This document shows positions 8,501 through 16,933 of a DNA stretch of 64,000 nt, piece after piece (the first letter of the stretch is position 1; each line of letters starts with the position of its first letter). Source of the stretch: Streptomyces sp. 2131.1 (GTDB lineage: Bacteria > Actinomycetota > Actinomycetes > Streptomycetales > Streptomycetaceae); contig NZ_FNSY01000001.1 in NCBI RefSeq assembly GCF_900105515.1, forward strand, positions 1,302,001 to 1,366,000, in the 5' to 3' direction. The notes under the pieces are model-generated. The model worked only from the letters and a program-made list of their open reading frames with translations. It was not told the DNA's origin and searched no databases. Position numbers and translations under genes: made by a program.

Positions 8501-9404
8501 GACCACCGCCAAGGACGCCGACGGGTCCCGGACGCCGAAGGACGACGCCCAGGACCTGGCCGGTCTGGAGGCGGGGCTCGACGCGCTCGACGCGGTACGG
8601 GTGAGCCGCACGCCGGTCCGCCAGGTGCTGGTGCAGAAGGTGCTCCCCCCGGTCGTGGCGATGGCGCTCGTCCTCGTCGTCTGGCAGATCCTGATCTGGG
8701 CGAAGGTCACCGACGACTACAAGCTGCCGTCACCGGCCCTCGTGTGGGACGAGGTGTCGAACGCCTGGGCCCAGGGCACCCTGCTCGGCTACATCTGGAC
8801 CAGCGTCTCGCGCGGTCTGCTCGGCTTCCTGCTCGCCCTGGTCATCGGCACCCCGCTGGGACTGCTGGTCTCCCGCGTGAAGGTGGTGCGCGCGGCGATC
8901 GGTCCGGTGCTCTCCGGTCTCCAGTCGCTGCCCTCGGTGGCGTGGGTGCCGCCGGCGGTCATCTGGCTGGGCCTGGACGACCGGATGATGTACGCGGTGA
9001 TCCTGCTGGGCGCCGTGCCCTCGATCGCCAACGGTCTCGTCGCCGGCGTCGACCAGATCCCACCGCTGCACCTGCGGGCCGGCAAGACGCTCGGCGCGAC
9101 GGGGCTGCGCGGCACCTGGCACATCGTGCTGCCCGCCTCGCTGCCGGGCTACCTGGCCGGGCTGAAGCAGGGCTGGGCGTTCTCCTGGCGCTCCCTGATG
9201 GCTGCCGAGATCATCGCCTCCTCGCCCGATCTGGGGGTGGGTCTCGGGCAGTTGCTCGAACAGGGCCGGGAGACCAGCAGCATGTCCATGGTCTTCCTCG
9301 CCATCTTCCTGATCCTGATCGTCGGTATCGCCATCGACCTGCTGATCTTCAGTCCGCTGGAGCGGTGGGTGCTGCGCAGCCGCGGTCTCCTCGTCAAGAG
9401 CTGA
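8487..9404 (+). CDS. ABC transporter permease (SsuC type)
   Basis: A 305-residue membrane permease of the BPD-transporter family with about six membrane segments. It has a long charged cytoplasmic N-terminus (about 50 residues) before the first helix (VVAMALVLVVWQILIWA). The EAA loop that contacts the ATPase is visible as KTLGATGLRGTWHIVLPASLP. The ATG at 8487 lies inside the end of the ATPase gene and has the purine-rich ggggagatcc upstream. Confidence 0.92.
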   Translation: MASTETTAKDADGSRTPKDDAQDLAGLEAGLDALDAVRVSRTPVRQVLVQKVLPPVVAMALVLVVWQILIWAKVTDDYKLPSPALVWDEVSNAWAQGTLLGYIWTSVSRGLLGFLLALVIGTPLGLLVSRVKVVRAAIGPVLSGLQSLPSVAWVPPAVIWLGLDDRMMYAVILLGAVPSIANGLVAGVDQIPPLHLRAGKTLGATGLRGTWHIVLPASLPGYLAGLKQGWAFSWRSLMAAEIIASSPDLGVGLGQLLEQGRETSSMSMVFLAIFLILIVGIAIDLLIFSPLERWVLRSRGLLVKS

Positions 9405-9410
9405 GCACCC

Positions 9411-10169
9411 ATGTCCTCTCCGGTCCTCCTCGTCATCGCCCACGGCAGCCGTGACCCGCGGCACGCCGCGACCGTGCACGCGCTGACCGCGCGGGTACGG
9501 GCGCAGCGGCCGGGGCTCCACGTGGAGACGGCGTTCCTGGACTTCAACGCGCCCTCCGTGCCCCGCATCCTGGAACGGCTGGCCGCGGACGGCGCGCCCG
9601 AGGTGGTGGCGCTGCCGCTGCTGCTCACCCGGGCGTTCCACGCGAAGTCGGACATCCCGGCGGTGCTGCGCGAGGCCCGCGCGGCGCTGCCCCGGCTGCG
9701 GGTGCGGCAGGCCAAGGTGCTCGGCCCGTCGCCGCTGCTGAACGCCGCGCTGGAACGGCGGCTGTACGAGGCCGGGGTCCGCCCCGGCGACCGAAGCTCG
9801 ACCGGGCTCGTCCTGGCCTCGGCGGGCTCATCAGACCCGGAGGCGATCGCAGTGATCGCTGAAATCGCGCGGGAGCTGCGGCACACCGGTTGGTGTTCCG
9901 TGCGGCCTGCGTTCGCCTCCGCATCCCTTCCCCGGACCGAGGACGCGGTGCGGGCCCTGCGGGCGGAAGGCGTCCGCCGCGTGGCGGTCGCCCCGTACGT
10001 GATCGCGCCCGGCCGTCTCCCGGACCGCATCGCGGCGGGGGCGGCCGAGGCCGGTGCGGAGGTGCTGGCCGGGGTGCTGGGCCCGGCCCCGGAGCTGGCC
10101 CGGCTGCTGCTGGACCGGTACGACGAGGCGACCGCGACCGCGTCGCGGCCGGTCGCGGTCGGCGCCTGA
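9411..10169 (+). CDS. Sirohydrochlorin chelatase-like protein (CbiX type)
   Basis: A 252-residue protein made of two CbiX-like half domains. The N-terminal half carries the metal-binding HGSRDPRH and PLLLTRAFHAKSDIP, the second half the counterpart LASAGSSDPEA. The family inserts Fe or Co into sirohydrochlorin. It starts six bases after the permease stop, at the end of the sulfur operon, so it probably supplies sirohaem for the reductase at the operon start. The metal cannot be read from sequence. Confidence 0.85.
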   Translation: MSSPVLLVIAHGSRDPRHAATVHALTARVRAQRPGLHVETAFLDFNAPSVPRILERLAADGAPEVVALPLLLTRAFHAKSDIPAVLREARAALPRLRVRQAKVLGPSPLLNAALERRLYEAGVRPGDRSSTGLVLASAGSSDPEAIAVIAEIARELRHTGWCSVRPAFASASLPRTEDAVRALRAEGVRRVAVAPYVIAPGRLPDRIAAGAAEAGAEVLAGVLGPAPELARLLLDRYDEATATASRPVAVGA

Positions 10170-10179
10170 GGCGAGCGGC

Positions 10180-10204
10180 GGGCCGGGCGGGCCGGGCGGG
10201 CCGG
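10180..10204. repeat. 9-bp tandem repeat gggccgggc
   Basis: Two and three quarter copies of gggccgggc fill the short gap between two convergent genes. It may reflect slippage or a weak structured terminator. Confidence 0.6.
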
Positions 10205-10205
10205 C

Positions 10206-10838
10206 TCAGCCGACGTCGATGCCGCCCGTACGGGTGCGCTTGAGCTCGAAGAAGTCGGCGTGGCCGGCGAGCACCCGGAAGCTGTCGAACAGCCGGGCCG
10301 CCTCCTCGCCGCGCGGGATCGCCCGCAGCACGGGCCCGAACCACACGGTCCCGTCGACGTGGATCGTGGGCGTGCCGACGTAGCCGCCCGCCTCCGGGTC
10401 CTGGCCGGCCTCGTGACTGCGCCGCACGGCCTCGTCGTACGCGTCGTCGTGGGCGGCGTCCGCGAGGTGAGCGGGCAGGTCCAGCTCGGCGAGGGACTGG
10501 GCGATCACCTCGTCGAAGTCCTCGTTCTTCTGCTGGTGGATCCGGCTGCCGAGGGCCATGTAGAGGTCGCGCAGGACCTCCTCGCCGCGCTCCTCGGCGG
10601 CGGCCGCCGCCACCCGTACGGGGCCGATCGACCGGTCGACGAGGTCCCGGTACCAGTCGGGGAGTTCGTTGCCGATGTTGTGCAGGTAGAGGCTCATGAC
10701 GTGGAAGCGGAGTTCGATGTCGCGGTGCTGCTCCACCTCCAGCATCCAGCGTGAGGTGATCCAGGCGAACGGGCAGGCCGGGTCGAAGTAGAAGTCGACG
10801 ACGGGCCTGCCCTGTTCCGGGGCTCGGTGAGTGGTCAT
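10206..10838 (-). CDS. Mycothiol-dependent nitroreductase-like DsbA family protein
   Basis: A 210-residue thioredoxin-fold protein with the active-site motif CPFAW near residue 22 ([18 protein letters not shown]) and the cis-Pro loop GYVGTPTI. It matches the Rv2466c-type group that uses mycothiol, the actinobacterial thiol. No signal peptide is seen, so it is cytoplasmic. The next gene on the same strand also belongs to a mycothiol-linked family, which suggests a shared theme, although 68 bases separate them. Confidence 0.85.
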   Translation of the reverse strand: MTTHRAPEQGRPVVDFYFDPACPFAWITSRWMLEVEQHRDIELRFHVMSLYLHNIGNELPDWYRDLVDRSIGPVRVAAAAAEERGEEVLRDLYMALGSRIHQQKNEDFDEVIAQSLAELDLPAHLADAAHDDAYDEAVRRSHEAGQDPEAGGYVGTPTIHVDGTVWFGPVLRAIPRGEEAARLFDSFRVLAGHADFFELKRTRTGGIDVG

Positions 10839-10906
10839 GGGGCGAGCCTAGCCAGCCGGTGGCGCACTACTCCGGTCCATTCGGCACCCCTGGGCCTGGG
10901 CCATTC

Positions 10907-11488
10907 TCAGGACGCGGTCCACCGCGGGTCGCGTCCGCTCAGGGCCAGCGCACGGGTGAACCCGGTGGCGCCGGGGGCGGCCACCTCGTCGGTGAACCCC
11001 TCGTACTGGCGGTAGAGCGCGGCGGTCTTCTCCACGGTCCCCAGTACGTGAGCGGCGGCCTCGTCGGAGAGCCGGAACTCCTGGCCGGTGGCGCGGGCCA
11101 CGTCCCAGCCGTGCAGCGCGATCTCCTCGATGAGCATCGCGGCGGTGTCGGCGGCCGGGGACGCGGACTCGCCCTCCCCGATGGTGCCCTCCCAGACGGC
11201 CGGGTCGGACCAGGCGGCCACGGCCCGGTCGAGCTGGGTGGCGTAACGCTCGGCCCAGTCGGCGTCCGCGGTGAAGTCGCGGGCGATCAGCTCCTCGGGC
11301 AGCTCGGTGCGCAGGGCGCGGTGCTCCATGCCGTGCGAGGTGTAGAGCACCCAGTGGTTGATGAGCGTGCGGACGTCCCAGTCCGCGCAGGGGGTGGCGG
11401 TCGCCTCCAGCTGTCGGGCGCTGACGCCCCGGGCCACACGGGCGGCCTCGGCGGCGCATTCGGTCATGTGGGCGTGCTCGGTCTTCAT
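10907..11488 (-). CDS. TIGR03086/maleylpyruvate isomerase-type (DinB-like) metal-binding protein
   Basis: A 193-residue four-helix-bundle protein of the mycothiol-dependent maleylpyruvate isomerase N-terminal group. The features seen are TPCADWDVRTLINHWV near residue 33 and EIALHGWDVARATGQ near residue 125, which place the metal-binding histidines. The ATG at 11488 begins MKTEHAH. The substrate is unknown; the family often works with mycothiol. Confidence 0.78.
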   Translation of the reverse strand: MKTEHAHMTECAAEAARVARGVSARQLEATATPCADWDVRTLINHWVLYTSHGMEHRALRTELPEELIARDFTADADWAERYATQLDRAVAAWSDPAVWEGTIGEGESASPAADTAAMLIEEIALHGWDVARATGQEFRLSDEAAAHVLGTVEKTAALYRQYEGFTDEVAAPGATGFTRALALSGRDPRWTAS

Positions 11489-11626
11489 GCACCCCAACCT
11501 AGGCACGGGCGTGCGGCCGGTATTGAAGAAAGGCGACAGGTGCCGGACGAGGAGCGTGTACGGGGCACGGATAGGCTTTCCGGTGCGCAGGAAGCCGCTC
11601 GCGCCCGTACGAAGGAGCAGCCGCAC

Positions 11627-12463
11627 GTGACCACCACCGCACCCCTGTCCCCCGCCGCCGCCACGGCCCCGGTCCCGGTCGTCCGGGCCGACGAGGTCTC
11701 GCTCGTACGCGACGGGAACGTCCTGCTCGACTCGGTCTCGCTCACCGTGCACGGCGGGGAGCACTGGGCGCTGCTCGGGGCCAACGGGGCGGGCAAGAGC
11801 ACGCTGCTCGGGCTGCTCGGGGCGGTCACGCACCCCACCCGGGGTTCGGTCGAGGTGCTGGGCCGGACGCTGGGGCGGGTGGACCTGCGGGAGCTGCGGA
11901 CGCTCCTCGGCCATGTCAATCCGCGCCATCCGCTGCGTTCCCCGCTGACGGTGAGCGAGGTGGTGCTGACCGGTCTGACGAACTCCGTCGAGCCGGTGCC
12001 GCGCTGGTCGCCGGGCCCGGGGCAGCGGGAGCGCGCGGAGCGGCTGCTGAAGATGCTGGGCATGGGCGGCAAGACGGGCTCGCGCTGGCCGTCGCTGTCG
12101 CAGGGCGAGCGCGGCAGGACGCTGATCGCCCGCGCCCTGATGCCGCAGCCCCGGCTGCTGCTGCTCGACGAACCGGCGACCGGCCTCGACCTGGCCGCCC
12201 GGGAACAGCTGCTGGACAGTCTGGACGCGTTGCGCGAGGAGCACCCGGAGCTGGCGACCGTGCTGGTGACCCATCATCTGGAGGAGCTGCCCGCCTCGAC
12301 GACGCACGCGATGCTGCTGCGCGGCGGGCGGTGCCTGGCCTCGGGCGGGGCGGACGAGGTGCTGACCACGGACCGGGTCAGCGAGTGCTTCGGGCACCCG
12401 GTGCACATCAGCCGGACGGACGGCCGGTGGGCGGCGCGGGCCCGGCGGGCGCCCCGGGGCTGA
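11627..12463 (+). CDS. ABC transporter ATP-binding protein (orphan)
   Basis: A 278-residue ABC ATPase with Walker A GANGAGKST, Walker B LLLLDEPATGLD, and the degenerate signature LSQGERGRTLIARAL in place of LSGGQ. The GTG start at 11627 follows gaaggagcag. No permease gene is adjacent, and family relatives (YlmA-like) also stand alone, so its partner is unknown. A TAGGCT motif at 11572-11577 could be a -10 element. Confidence 0.88.
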   Translation: MTTTAPLSPAAATAPVPVVRADEVSLVRDGNVLLDSVSLTVHGGEHWALLGANGAGKSTLLGLLGAVTHPTRGSVEVLGRTLGRVDLRELRTLLGHVNPRHPLRSPLTVSEVVLTGLTNSVEPVPRWSPGPGQRERAERLLKMLGMGGKTGSRWPSLSQGERGRTLIARALMPQPRLLLLDEPATGLDLAAREQLLDSLDALREEHPELATVLVTHHLEELPASTTHAMLLRGGRCLASGGADEVLTTDRVSECFGHPVHISRTDGRWAARARRAPRG

Positions 12464-12480
12464 CGCGGGGGCTCGGCGGC

Positions 12481-12540
12481 CGGGGCTTCAGCAACCGGGG
12501 CTTCAGCAGCCGGGGCTTCAGTAGCCGGGGCTTCAGTAGC
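12481..12540. repeat. Four tandem 15-bp repeats
   Basis: Four consecutive copies of cggggcttcagyarc, the last two identical, lie at 12481-12495, 12496-12510, 12511-12525 and 12526-12540. The fourth overlaps the last codons and the stop (12533-12535) of the leftward NTF2-like gene. Because the unit is 15 bases, it stays open in several frames. Confidence 0.85.
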
Positions 12541-12910
12541 CGGGTGCGGCCTCGAAGGGCGTGGCCTGGTGGTAGTAGAGCAGCCAGCCGGCCGCGGTGC
12601 GGCGCCAGAGCGAACTGCGGTGAGCGTGCCTGCCCTTGGCCTCGGTGTCGAAGGTGACGTGGACGAGCTCGTCGGCGAGGTGGATACCGCTCATCCGGGA
12701 CGCGGTGAGCCGCCCCGGTCCCGGGGCGAGGCCCGAGACGAGCAGATCGATGATCGTGGACCTGTCCCAGTGGCGGCCGGTGCTGTCCACCTCGCGGTAG
12801 TCGGGGTGCAGCACCTGGTCGAGGAGCTCGGCGGAGGCCCGGACCAGGGGGTCGAGGAGCCGGAGCTCGCCCTCGATGGCCGCGGCCACGCCCGGCGTCG
12901 GTCCGGTCAT
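12533..12910 (-). CDS. NTF2-like (SnoaL/DUF4440 type) protein
   Basis: A 125-residue single-domain protein with the cystatin-like NTF2 cone fold: an N-terminal helix pair (AAIEGELRLLDPLVRASAELLDQVLHPD is too long to be a signal), then the strands YREVDSTGRHW, HVTFDTEA and RRTAAGWLLYYHQATPF. The start at 12910 is favoured by gggaggcgggc upstream; an ATG at 12946 is an alternative. Its C-terminal codons lie in a tandem repeat. No function can be assigned. Confidence 0.75.
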   Translation of the reverse strand: MTGPTPGVAAAIEGELRLLDPLVRASAELLDQVLHPDYREVDSTGRHWDRSTIIDLLVSGLAPGPGRLTASRMSGIHLADELVHVTFDTEAKGRHAHRSSLWRRTAAGWLLYYHQATPFEAAPGY

Positions 12911-13025
12911 GCCCGCCTCCCGCCCGCAACGGTTGTCATGGGGCAAGCGTAGGACGGTGACGGCGCACCGCGCGGCCGCCGCGCCCCGTGGGGGAGAGCG
13001 CGGTGGCCGCCGGTGGATGGCGCTG

Positions 13026-14228
13026 TTATTCGACGATCTTCAGCAGCTTGTTCGCGGTGCCCGCGGTGGCGTTGCTGATGGCGTCCGGGGTGGCCCCGTC
13101 GGTCAGGGCCTGGGAGACCTCGGCCGGGGTGGCGTCCGGGTGCCCGGCCAGATAGACGGCGGCGGCGCCGACGACGTGCGGGGTCGCCATCGACGTACCG
13201 GAGATGGTGTTGGAACCGGTGTCGCTGTCGTTCCAGGACGAGGTGATGTCGGAGCCCGGGGCGTAGATGTCCACGACCGAGCCGTAGTTGGAGAACGACG
13301 ACTGCTCGTCGTCCACGGTGGACGAGGCGACCGTGATGGCCTCGGGGACGCGGGAGGGCGAGCCCTCGCCCGCGTCGCTCGACTCGTTGCCCGCGGCGAC
13401 CGCGAAGGTGACGCCGGAGGCGATGGCCTTCTGGACGGCCGCGTCGAGCGCCTCGTCGGCGCCGCCGCCGAGGCTCATGTTGGCGACGGACGGGCCCTGG
13501 TGGTTCTCGGTGACCCAGTCGATGCCGGCGACGACCTGCTCGGTGGTGCCGGAGCCGGAGTCGTCCAGGACGCGGACGGCGACGATCTTGGCCTTCTTGG
13601 CGACGCCGTACGTCGACCCGGCTATGGTGCCGGCGACGTGGGTGCCGTGGCCGTTGCCGTCGTCGGCGCTGTCGTCGTTGTCGACCGCGTCGAAGCCGGA
13701 GCTGGCCCGGCCGCCGAACTCCTCGTGGGTGGTGCGGACACCGGTGTCGATGACGTACGCGGTGACGCCCTCGCCCGCGCTGTCCGGATAGGTGTACGCG
13801 TTGTCGCCGGCGGTCTCCGCCTGGTCGATGCGGTCCAGGCCCCACGACGGCGGGTTGTCCTGGGTGGCGTCGATGTGGAACTTCTTGTTCTGGACGACCT
13901 TGGAGACGGCCGGGTCGGCGGCGAGCCGCTTGGCCTCGGTCTCCGAGAGGCCGCTGGCGGAGAAGCCGTTGATGGCGGAGCTGTAGTTGCGCTTCAGCTT
14001 CCCGCCGTATTCCTTGGCGAGCTCCGCCTTGTCCGCCTTCCGGTCCAGCATCACGATGTAGCTGCCCGAGACCGCGGTCGCCGCGTCGGCACCGTAGATC
14101 TTGCCCATCGCGGGGGCGGGTGTCGCTCCGGCGAAGGGGCTGCCCATCAGGGTCACGCCGGCGGCAGCCGCCACCGCCGTGATGGAGGCGGTCAGCTTGA
14201 ACCGGCGTGCGCGCTTGTGAATGGCCAT
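13026..14228 (-). CDS. Secreted S8 family serine peptidase (subtilase)
   Basis: A 400-residue extracellular protease precursor. The start at 14228 gives a signal peptide with a basic N-terminus and hydrophobic core ending near AGATPAPA; gaggag lies 10 bases upstream, and an ATG at 14249 is an alternative. An I9 propeptide (SYIVMLDRKADKAELAK) spans about residues 55-120. The catalytic triad is seen in VIDTGVR (Asp), NGHGTHVAGTIAG (His) and SGTSMATPHV (Ser). The protein stops right after the peptidase domain, with no P/homoB domain, as in small Streptomyces subtilisins. Confidence 0.93.
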   Translation of the reverse strand: MAIHKRARRFKLTASITAVAAAAGVTLMGSPFAGATPAPAMGKIYGADAATAVSGSYIVMLDRKADKAELAKEYGGKLKRNYSSAINGFSASGLSETEAKRLAADPAVSKVVQNKKFHIDATQDNPPSWGLDRIDQAETAGDNAYTYPDSAGEGVTAYVIDTGVRTTHEEFGGRASSGFDAVDNDDSADDGNGHGTHVAGTIAGSTYGVAKKAKIVAVRVLDDSGSGTTEQVVAGIDWVTENHQGPSVANMSLGGGADEALDAAVQKAIASGVTFAVAAGNESSDAGEGSPSRVPEAITVASSTVDDEQSSFSNYGSVVDIYAPGSDITSSWNDSDTGSNTISGTSMATPHVVGAAAVYLAGHPDATPAEVSQALTDGATPDAISNATAGTANKLLKIVE

Positions 14229-14587
14229 GAAGAGGGGTCTCCTCGTCATTCTTTGTGGGGGGATTGGCCCCCGGCCGGAAGATCTCCGGGGGTTGGCTCG
14301 AAACCCTGACCGATTGACGCGCGCAGTTCAAGGCCTTCATACAGCTCTGACGCAGTCGTCAATCTTTCGTCACAAGACGCCCGCACCTGCTCCCCGATGC
14401 CCCGACCACCTTTACGTGTAAGGGGCTTCATTCCCCCTTCTGAGGGGCAGGCACCGTCCCCAGGGCGGAGGCCCACCGCTCCCGGCTCGGCAGAGAGCAT
14501 GACGAGATGGCCTTACGCGGCGCCTACTTTCGAATGCGGGAGGCGGCGGCGGTGGGCCGGTGCCGGGCACAAGGGGGCAGGCCCGTC
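14229..14587. other. Divergent promoter region of subtilase and MMPL genes
   Basis: About 360 bases without a supported gene. It contains several TGACG/CGTCA half-sites (14315-14319, 14348-14352, 14357-14361, 14368-14372) and the near-dyad ttac-gt-gtaa at 14412-14421. Frame extension of the MMPL gene to 14507 exists but looks non-coding. Confidence 0.5.
14348..14361. promoter_or_regulatory. TGACG-N4-CGTCA dyad with extra half-site
   Basis: A perfect TGACG/CGTCA inverted repeat with a 4-base spacer lies about 120 bases upstream of the subtilase start; another CGTCA starts 11 bases after the second arm, one helical turn away. This layout suggests a cooperative activator or repressor site, probably for the subtilase. 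The regulator is unknown. Confidence 0.35.
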
Positions 14588-16879
14588 ATGGGGAGTGTGG
14601 ATTCGGCGCGGACGCGGGAGCCGCGGGTACGGGGCATCGCGGCCCGGGCGGGCGGCTGGAGCGCCCGGCACCGCTGGGCGGCGGTGACGGTCTGGGTGCT
14701 GTTCGTCGTGCTGGCGATGGGCCTCGGCTCCGCGGCGGGCCGGGTGGACGTCAAGGAGAGCGACCAGATGTCCGGCGAGGTGGGCCGGGCCGTGCAGATC
14801 ATCGAGGACGCGGGGCTCAAGGACCCGGCAGGCGAGACCGTCCTCGTCCAGTCGGAGGGCGAGGGCGGGGCCGTGGCCGGTTCCGCGGAGTTCCGCGCGG
14901 CGGTGAAGGACGTGATCGAGGCCGTCCAGGCCACCGGTGAGGTCACCGCCGTCACCTCGCCGTACACCACCAAGTCCATCTCGGCCGACGGGCACAGCGC
15001 GCTGGTGCAGTTCGAGATGCGGGGCGACCCCGAGACGGCGAGCGAGCGCGTCGGGCCCGTCCTGGACGCCGTCGCGAAGGTGGACGACACCCACAAGGAG
15101 CTGCTGATCGAGGAGATCGGCGGCGCCAGCATGGGCAAGACGTTCGACGACGCCTTCGGCAGCGACTTCCAGCGCGCCGAGTTCTCCGCCGTGCCGGTCG
15201 CGCTCGGCATCCTGCTCATCGCCTTCGGCGCGCTCGTCGCCGCACTGCTCCCGGTAGCCCTGGCGCTCACCGCGATCATCGCGACCATGGGCCTGATGGG
15301 CGTGGTGAGCCACCTCCAGCCGATGAGCGACACCGCCAACTCCGTGATGCTGCTGGTCGGACTGGCCGTCGGCGTCGACTACTGCCTGTTCTACCTGCGC
15401 CGCGAGCGCGAGGAGCGGGCCAAGGGGCGGGACCCCCGGACCGCGCTGATGATCGCCGCCGCGACCAGCGGCCGCGCCATCGTGGTCTCCGGTGTGACGG
15501 TCTGCGTGGCGATGGCGGGCATGCTGTTCACCGGCATCGCGGAGTTCGAGGCGATGGGCCTGGCCTCGCTGATGGTCGTCGCCGTCGCCATGGTCGGCTC
15601 GGTCACCGTGCTCCCGGCCCTCCTCTCGCTGCTCGGTGAGCGGGTCGAGAAGGGCCGGGTGCCGTTCCTGAACCGCTCGAAGCGTTCGGAGCGCGGCGGC
15701 GCGGACGGCGAGAGCCGGGTGTGGCGCGCGGTGCTCACCGCGGTGCTGCGCCGCCCGTGGACCGCGCTCGTGGTCGCCGCCGGCGCGCTCGCCGCGATCG
15801 CGCTGCCCGCGCTCGGCATGCACACCCAGAACCTCACCCTGGACCAGGAGTTCGGCGACTCGCTGCCGATCGTGCGGACCTACGACCGGCTGAACGAGGC
15901 GTTCCCCGGGGGCGCCGACCCGGCGCAGGTCGTGGTGAAGGCCGACGACATCGGCGCCGCCCCGGTGCGCAAGGCACTGGAGGAGTTCCGCCGCCGGGCC
16001 GTCGCCTCGGGGGCCTCGAAGGGCCCGGTCGACATCGTCACGCACGACGCGGCGAACGTCGCGGTCATCGACGTACCGCTGGTCGGCGGCTCGGACCAGG
16101 AGAAGGCCGAGAAGAGCCTGGACCTGCTGCGCGACACGGTGCGTCCGGCGACGTTCGGCAAGGTGCCGGGGGTCGAGGCGCCGATCACCGGACAGGTCGC
16201 CGGTTCGAAGGACTTCAACGACCAGATCGTGGGCTCGGTGGTGCCGGTCTTCGCCTTCGTGGTCGTCTTCGCCTTCCTGCTGATGCTGCTCTGCTTCCGG
16301 TCGCTGACGGTCGCGATCACCTCGATCGTCCTCAACCTGCTCTCGGTGGGCGCCGCCTACGGCATCCTGACGGCCGTCTTCCAGCACGGCTGGGGCGCCT
16401 CGCTGGTGGGCGCGGAGGGCGTCGGCGCGATCATCTCCTGGCTGCCGCTGTTCCTCTTCGTGATCCTCTTCGGGCTCTCGATGGACTACCACGTGTTCGT
16501 GGTCTCCCGTATCCGTGAGGCCCGCCTCCAGGGCCGCAACACCCGGGACGCCATCGCCCACGGCGTGGTCACCACGGCCGGGGTCGTCACCAGCGCGGCC
16601 GTGATCATGGTCGCCGTGTTCGCGATCTTCGGCACGCTGTCGATGCAGTCCATGAAGCAGATGGGCGTCGGCCTCGCGGCGGCCGTGCTGATCGACGCGA
16701 CGATCATCCGCGGGGTGCTGCTCCCGGCCGTCATGGCCCTGCTGGGCGAGCGCAACTGGTACTTCCCGACGTGGCTGCGGTGGCTGCCGGACATGACGCA
16801 CGACGAGTCGTACGACGACGCGCCGGCGGTGACCGCACCGGCGCGCGGCGGCGAGGAGCCGGAGCGGGTCGGCGTCTGA
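14588..16879 (+). CDS. MMPL family RND-type transporter
   Basis: A 763-residue membrane exporter with the two-fold MMPL layout: one helix (VTVWVLFVVLAMGLGSAAG), a large extracytoplasmic domain, a helix bundle, then the same again. The functional motifs sit in the helix after each bundle, GLAVGVDYCLFYLRRE near residue 257 and GLSMDYHVFVVSRIRE near residue 630, with the Asp-Tyr proton relay. The start at 14588 is chosen as the first ATG with a purine-rich sequence (aagggggcag). Such proteins move lipids or drugs; no cargo is indicated. Confidence 0.9.
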   Translation: MGSVDSARTREPRVRGIAARAGGWSARHRWAAVTVWVLFVVLAMGLGSAAGRVDVKESDQMSGEVGRAVQIIEDAGLKDPAGETVLVQSEGEGGAVAGSAEFRAAVKDVIEAVQATGEVTAVTSPYTTKSISADGHSALVQFEMRGDPETASERVGPVLDAVAKVDDTHKELLIEEIGGASMGKTFDDAFGSDFQRAEFSAVPVALGILLIAFGALVAALLPVALALTAIIATMGLMGVVSHLQPMSDTANSVMLLVGLAVGVDYCLFYLRREREERAKGRDPRTALMIAAATSGRAIVVSGVTVCVAMAGMLFTGIAEFEAMGLASLMVVAVAMVGSVTVLPALLSLLGERVEKGRVPFLNRSKRSERGGADGESRVWRAVLTAVLRRPWTALVVAAGALAAIALPALGMHTQNLTLDQEFGDSLPIVRTYDRLNEAFPGGADPAQVVVKADDIGAAPVRKALEEFRRRAVASGASKGPVDIVTHDAANVAVIDVPLVGGSDQEKAEKSLDLLRDTVRPATFGKVPGVEAPITGQVAGSKDFNDQIVGSVVPVFAFVVVFAFLLMLLCFRSLTVAITSIVLNLLSVGAAYGILTAVFQHGWGASLVGAEGVGAIISWLPLFLFVILFGLSMDYHVFVVSRIREARLQGRNTRDAIAHGVVTTAGVVTSAAVIMVAVFAIFGTLSMQSMKQMGVGLAAAVLIDATIIRGVLLPAVMALLGERNWYFPTWLRWLPDMTHDESYDDAPAVTAPARGGEEPERVGV

Positions 16880-16891
16880 TCCCCTCTTGTA

Positions 16892-16930
16892 CGTGGGCCC
16901 TCCTCCCGGACGCCGGGAGGAGGGCCCACG
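16892..16930. terminator. 18-bp perfect bidirectional hairpin
   Basis: Arms 16892-16909 and 16913-16930 are perfectly complementary with a 3-base loop (acg). It sits between the convergent MMPL and sugar-binding genes, 13 bases from one stop and 4 from the other, so it should terminate both. Confidence 0.85.
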
Positions 16931-16933
16931 CGT

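Noticed and set aside
10859..11626. N-terminal extension of the orphan ABC ATPase
   Set aside because: The 256 upstream codons are antisense to the mycothiol-type gene, and a good RBS precedes the GTG at 11627.
12481..12540. Possible small CRISPR-like array
   Set aside because: The units are directly adjacent with no spacers and only 15 bases long.
14513..16801. 762-codon antisense frame over the MMPL gene
   Set aside because: His/Asp/Arg-rich low-complexity product and no start context; the sense gene is certain.
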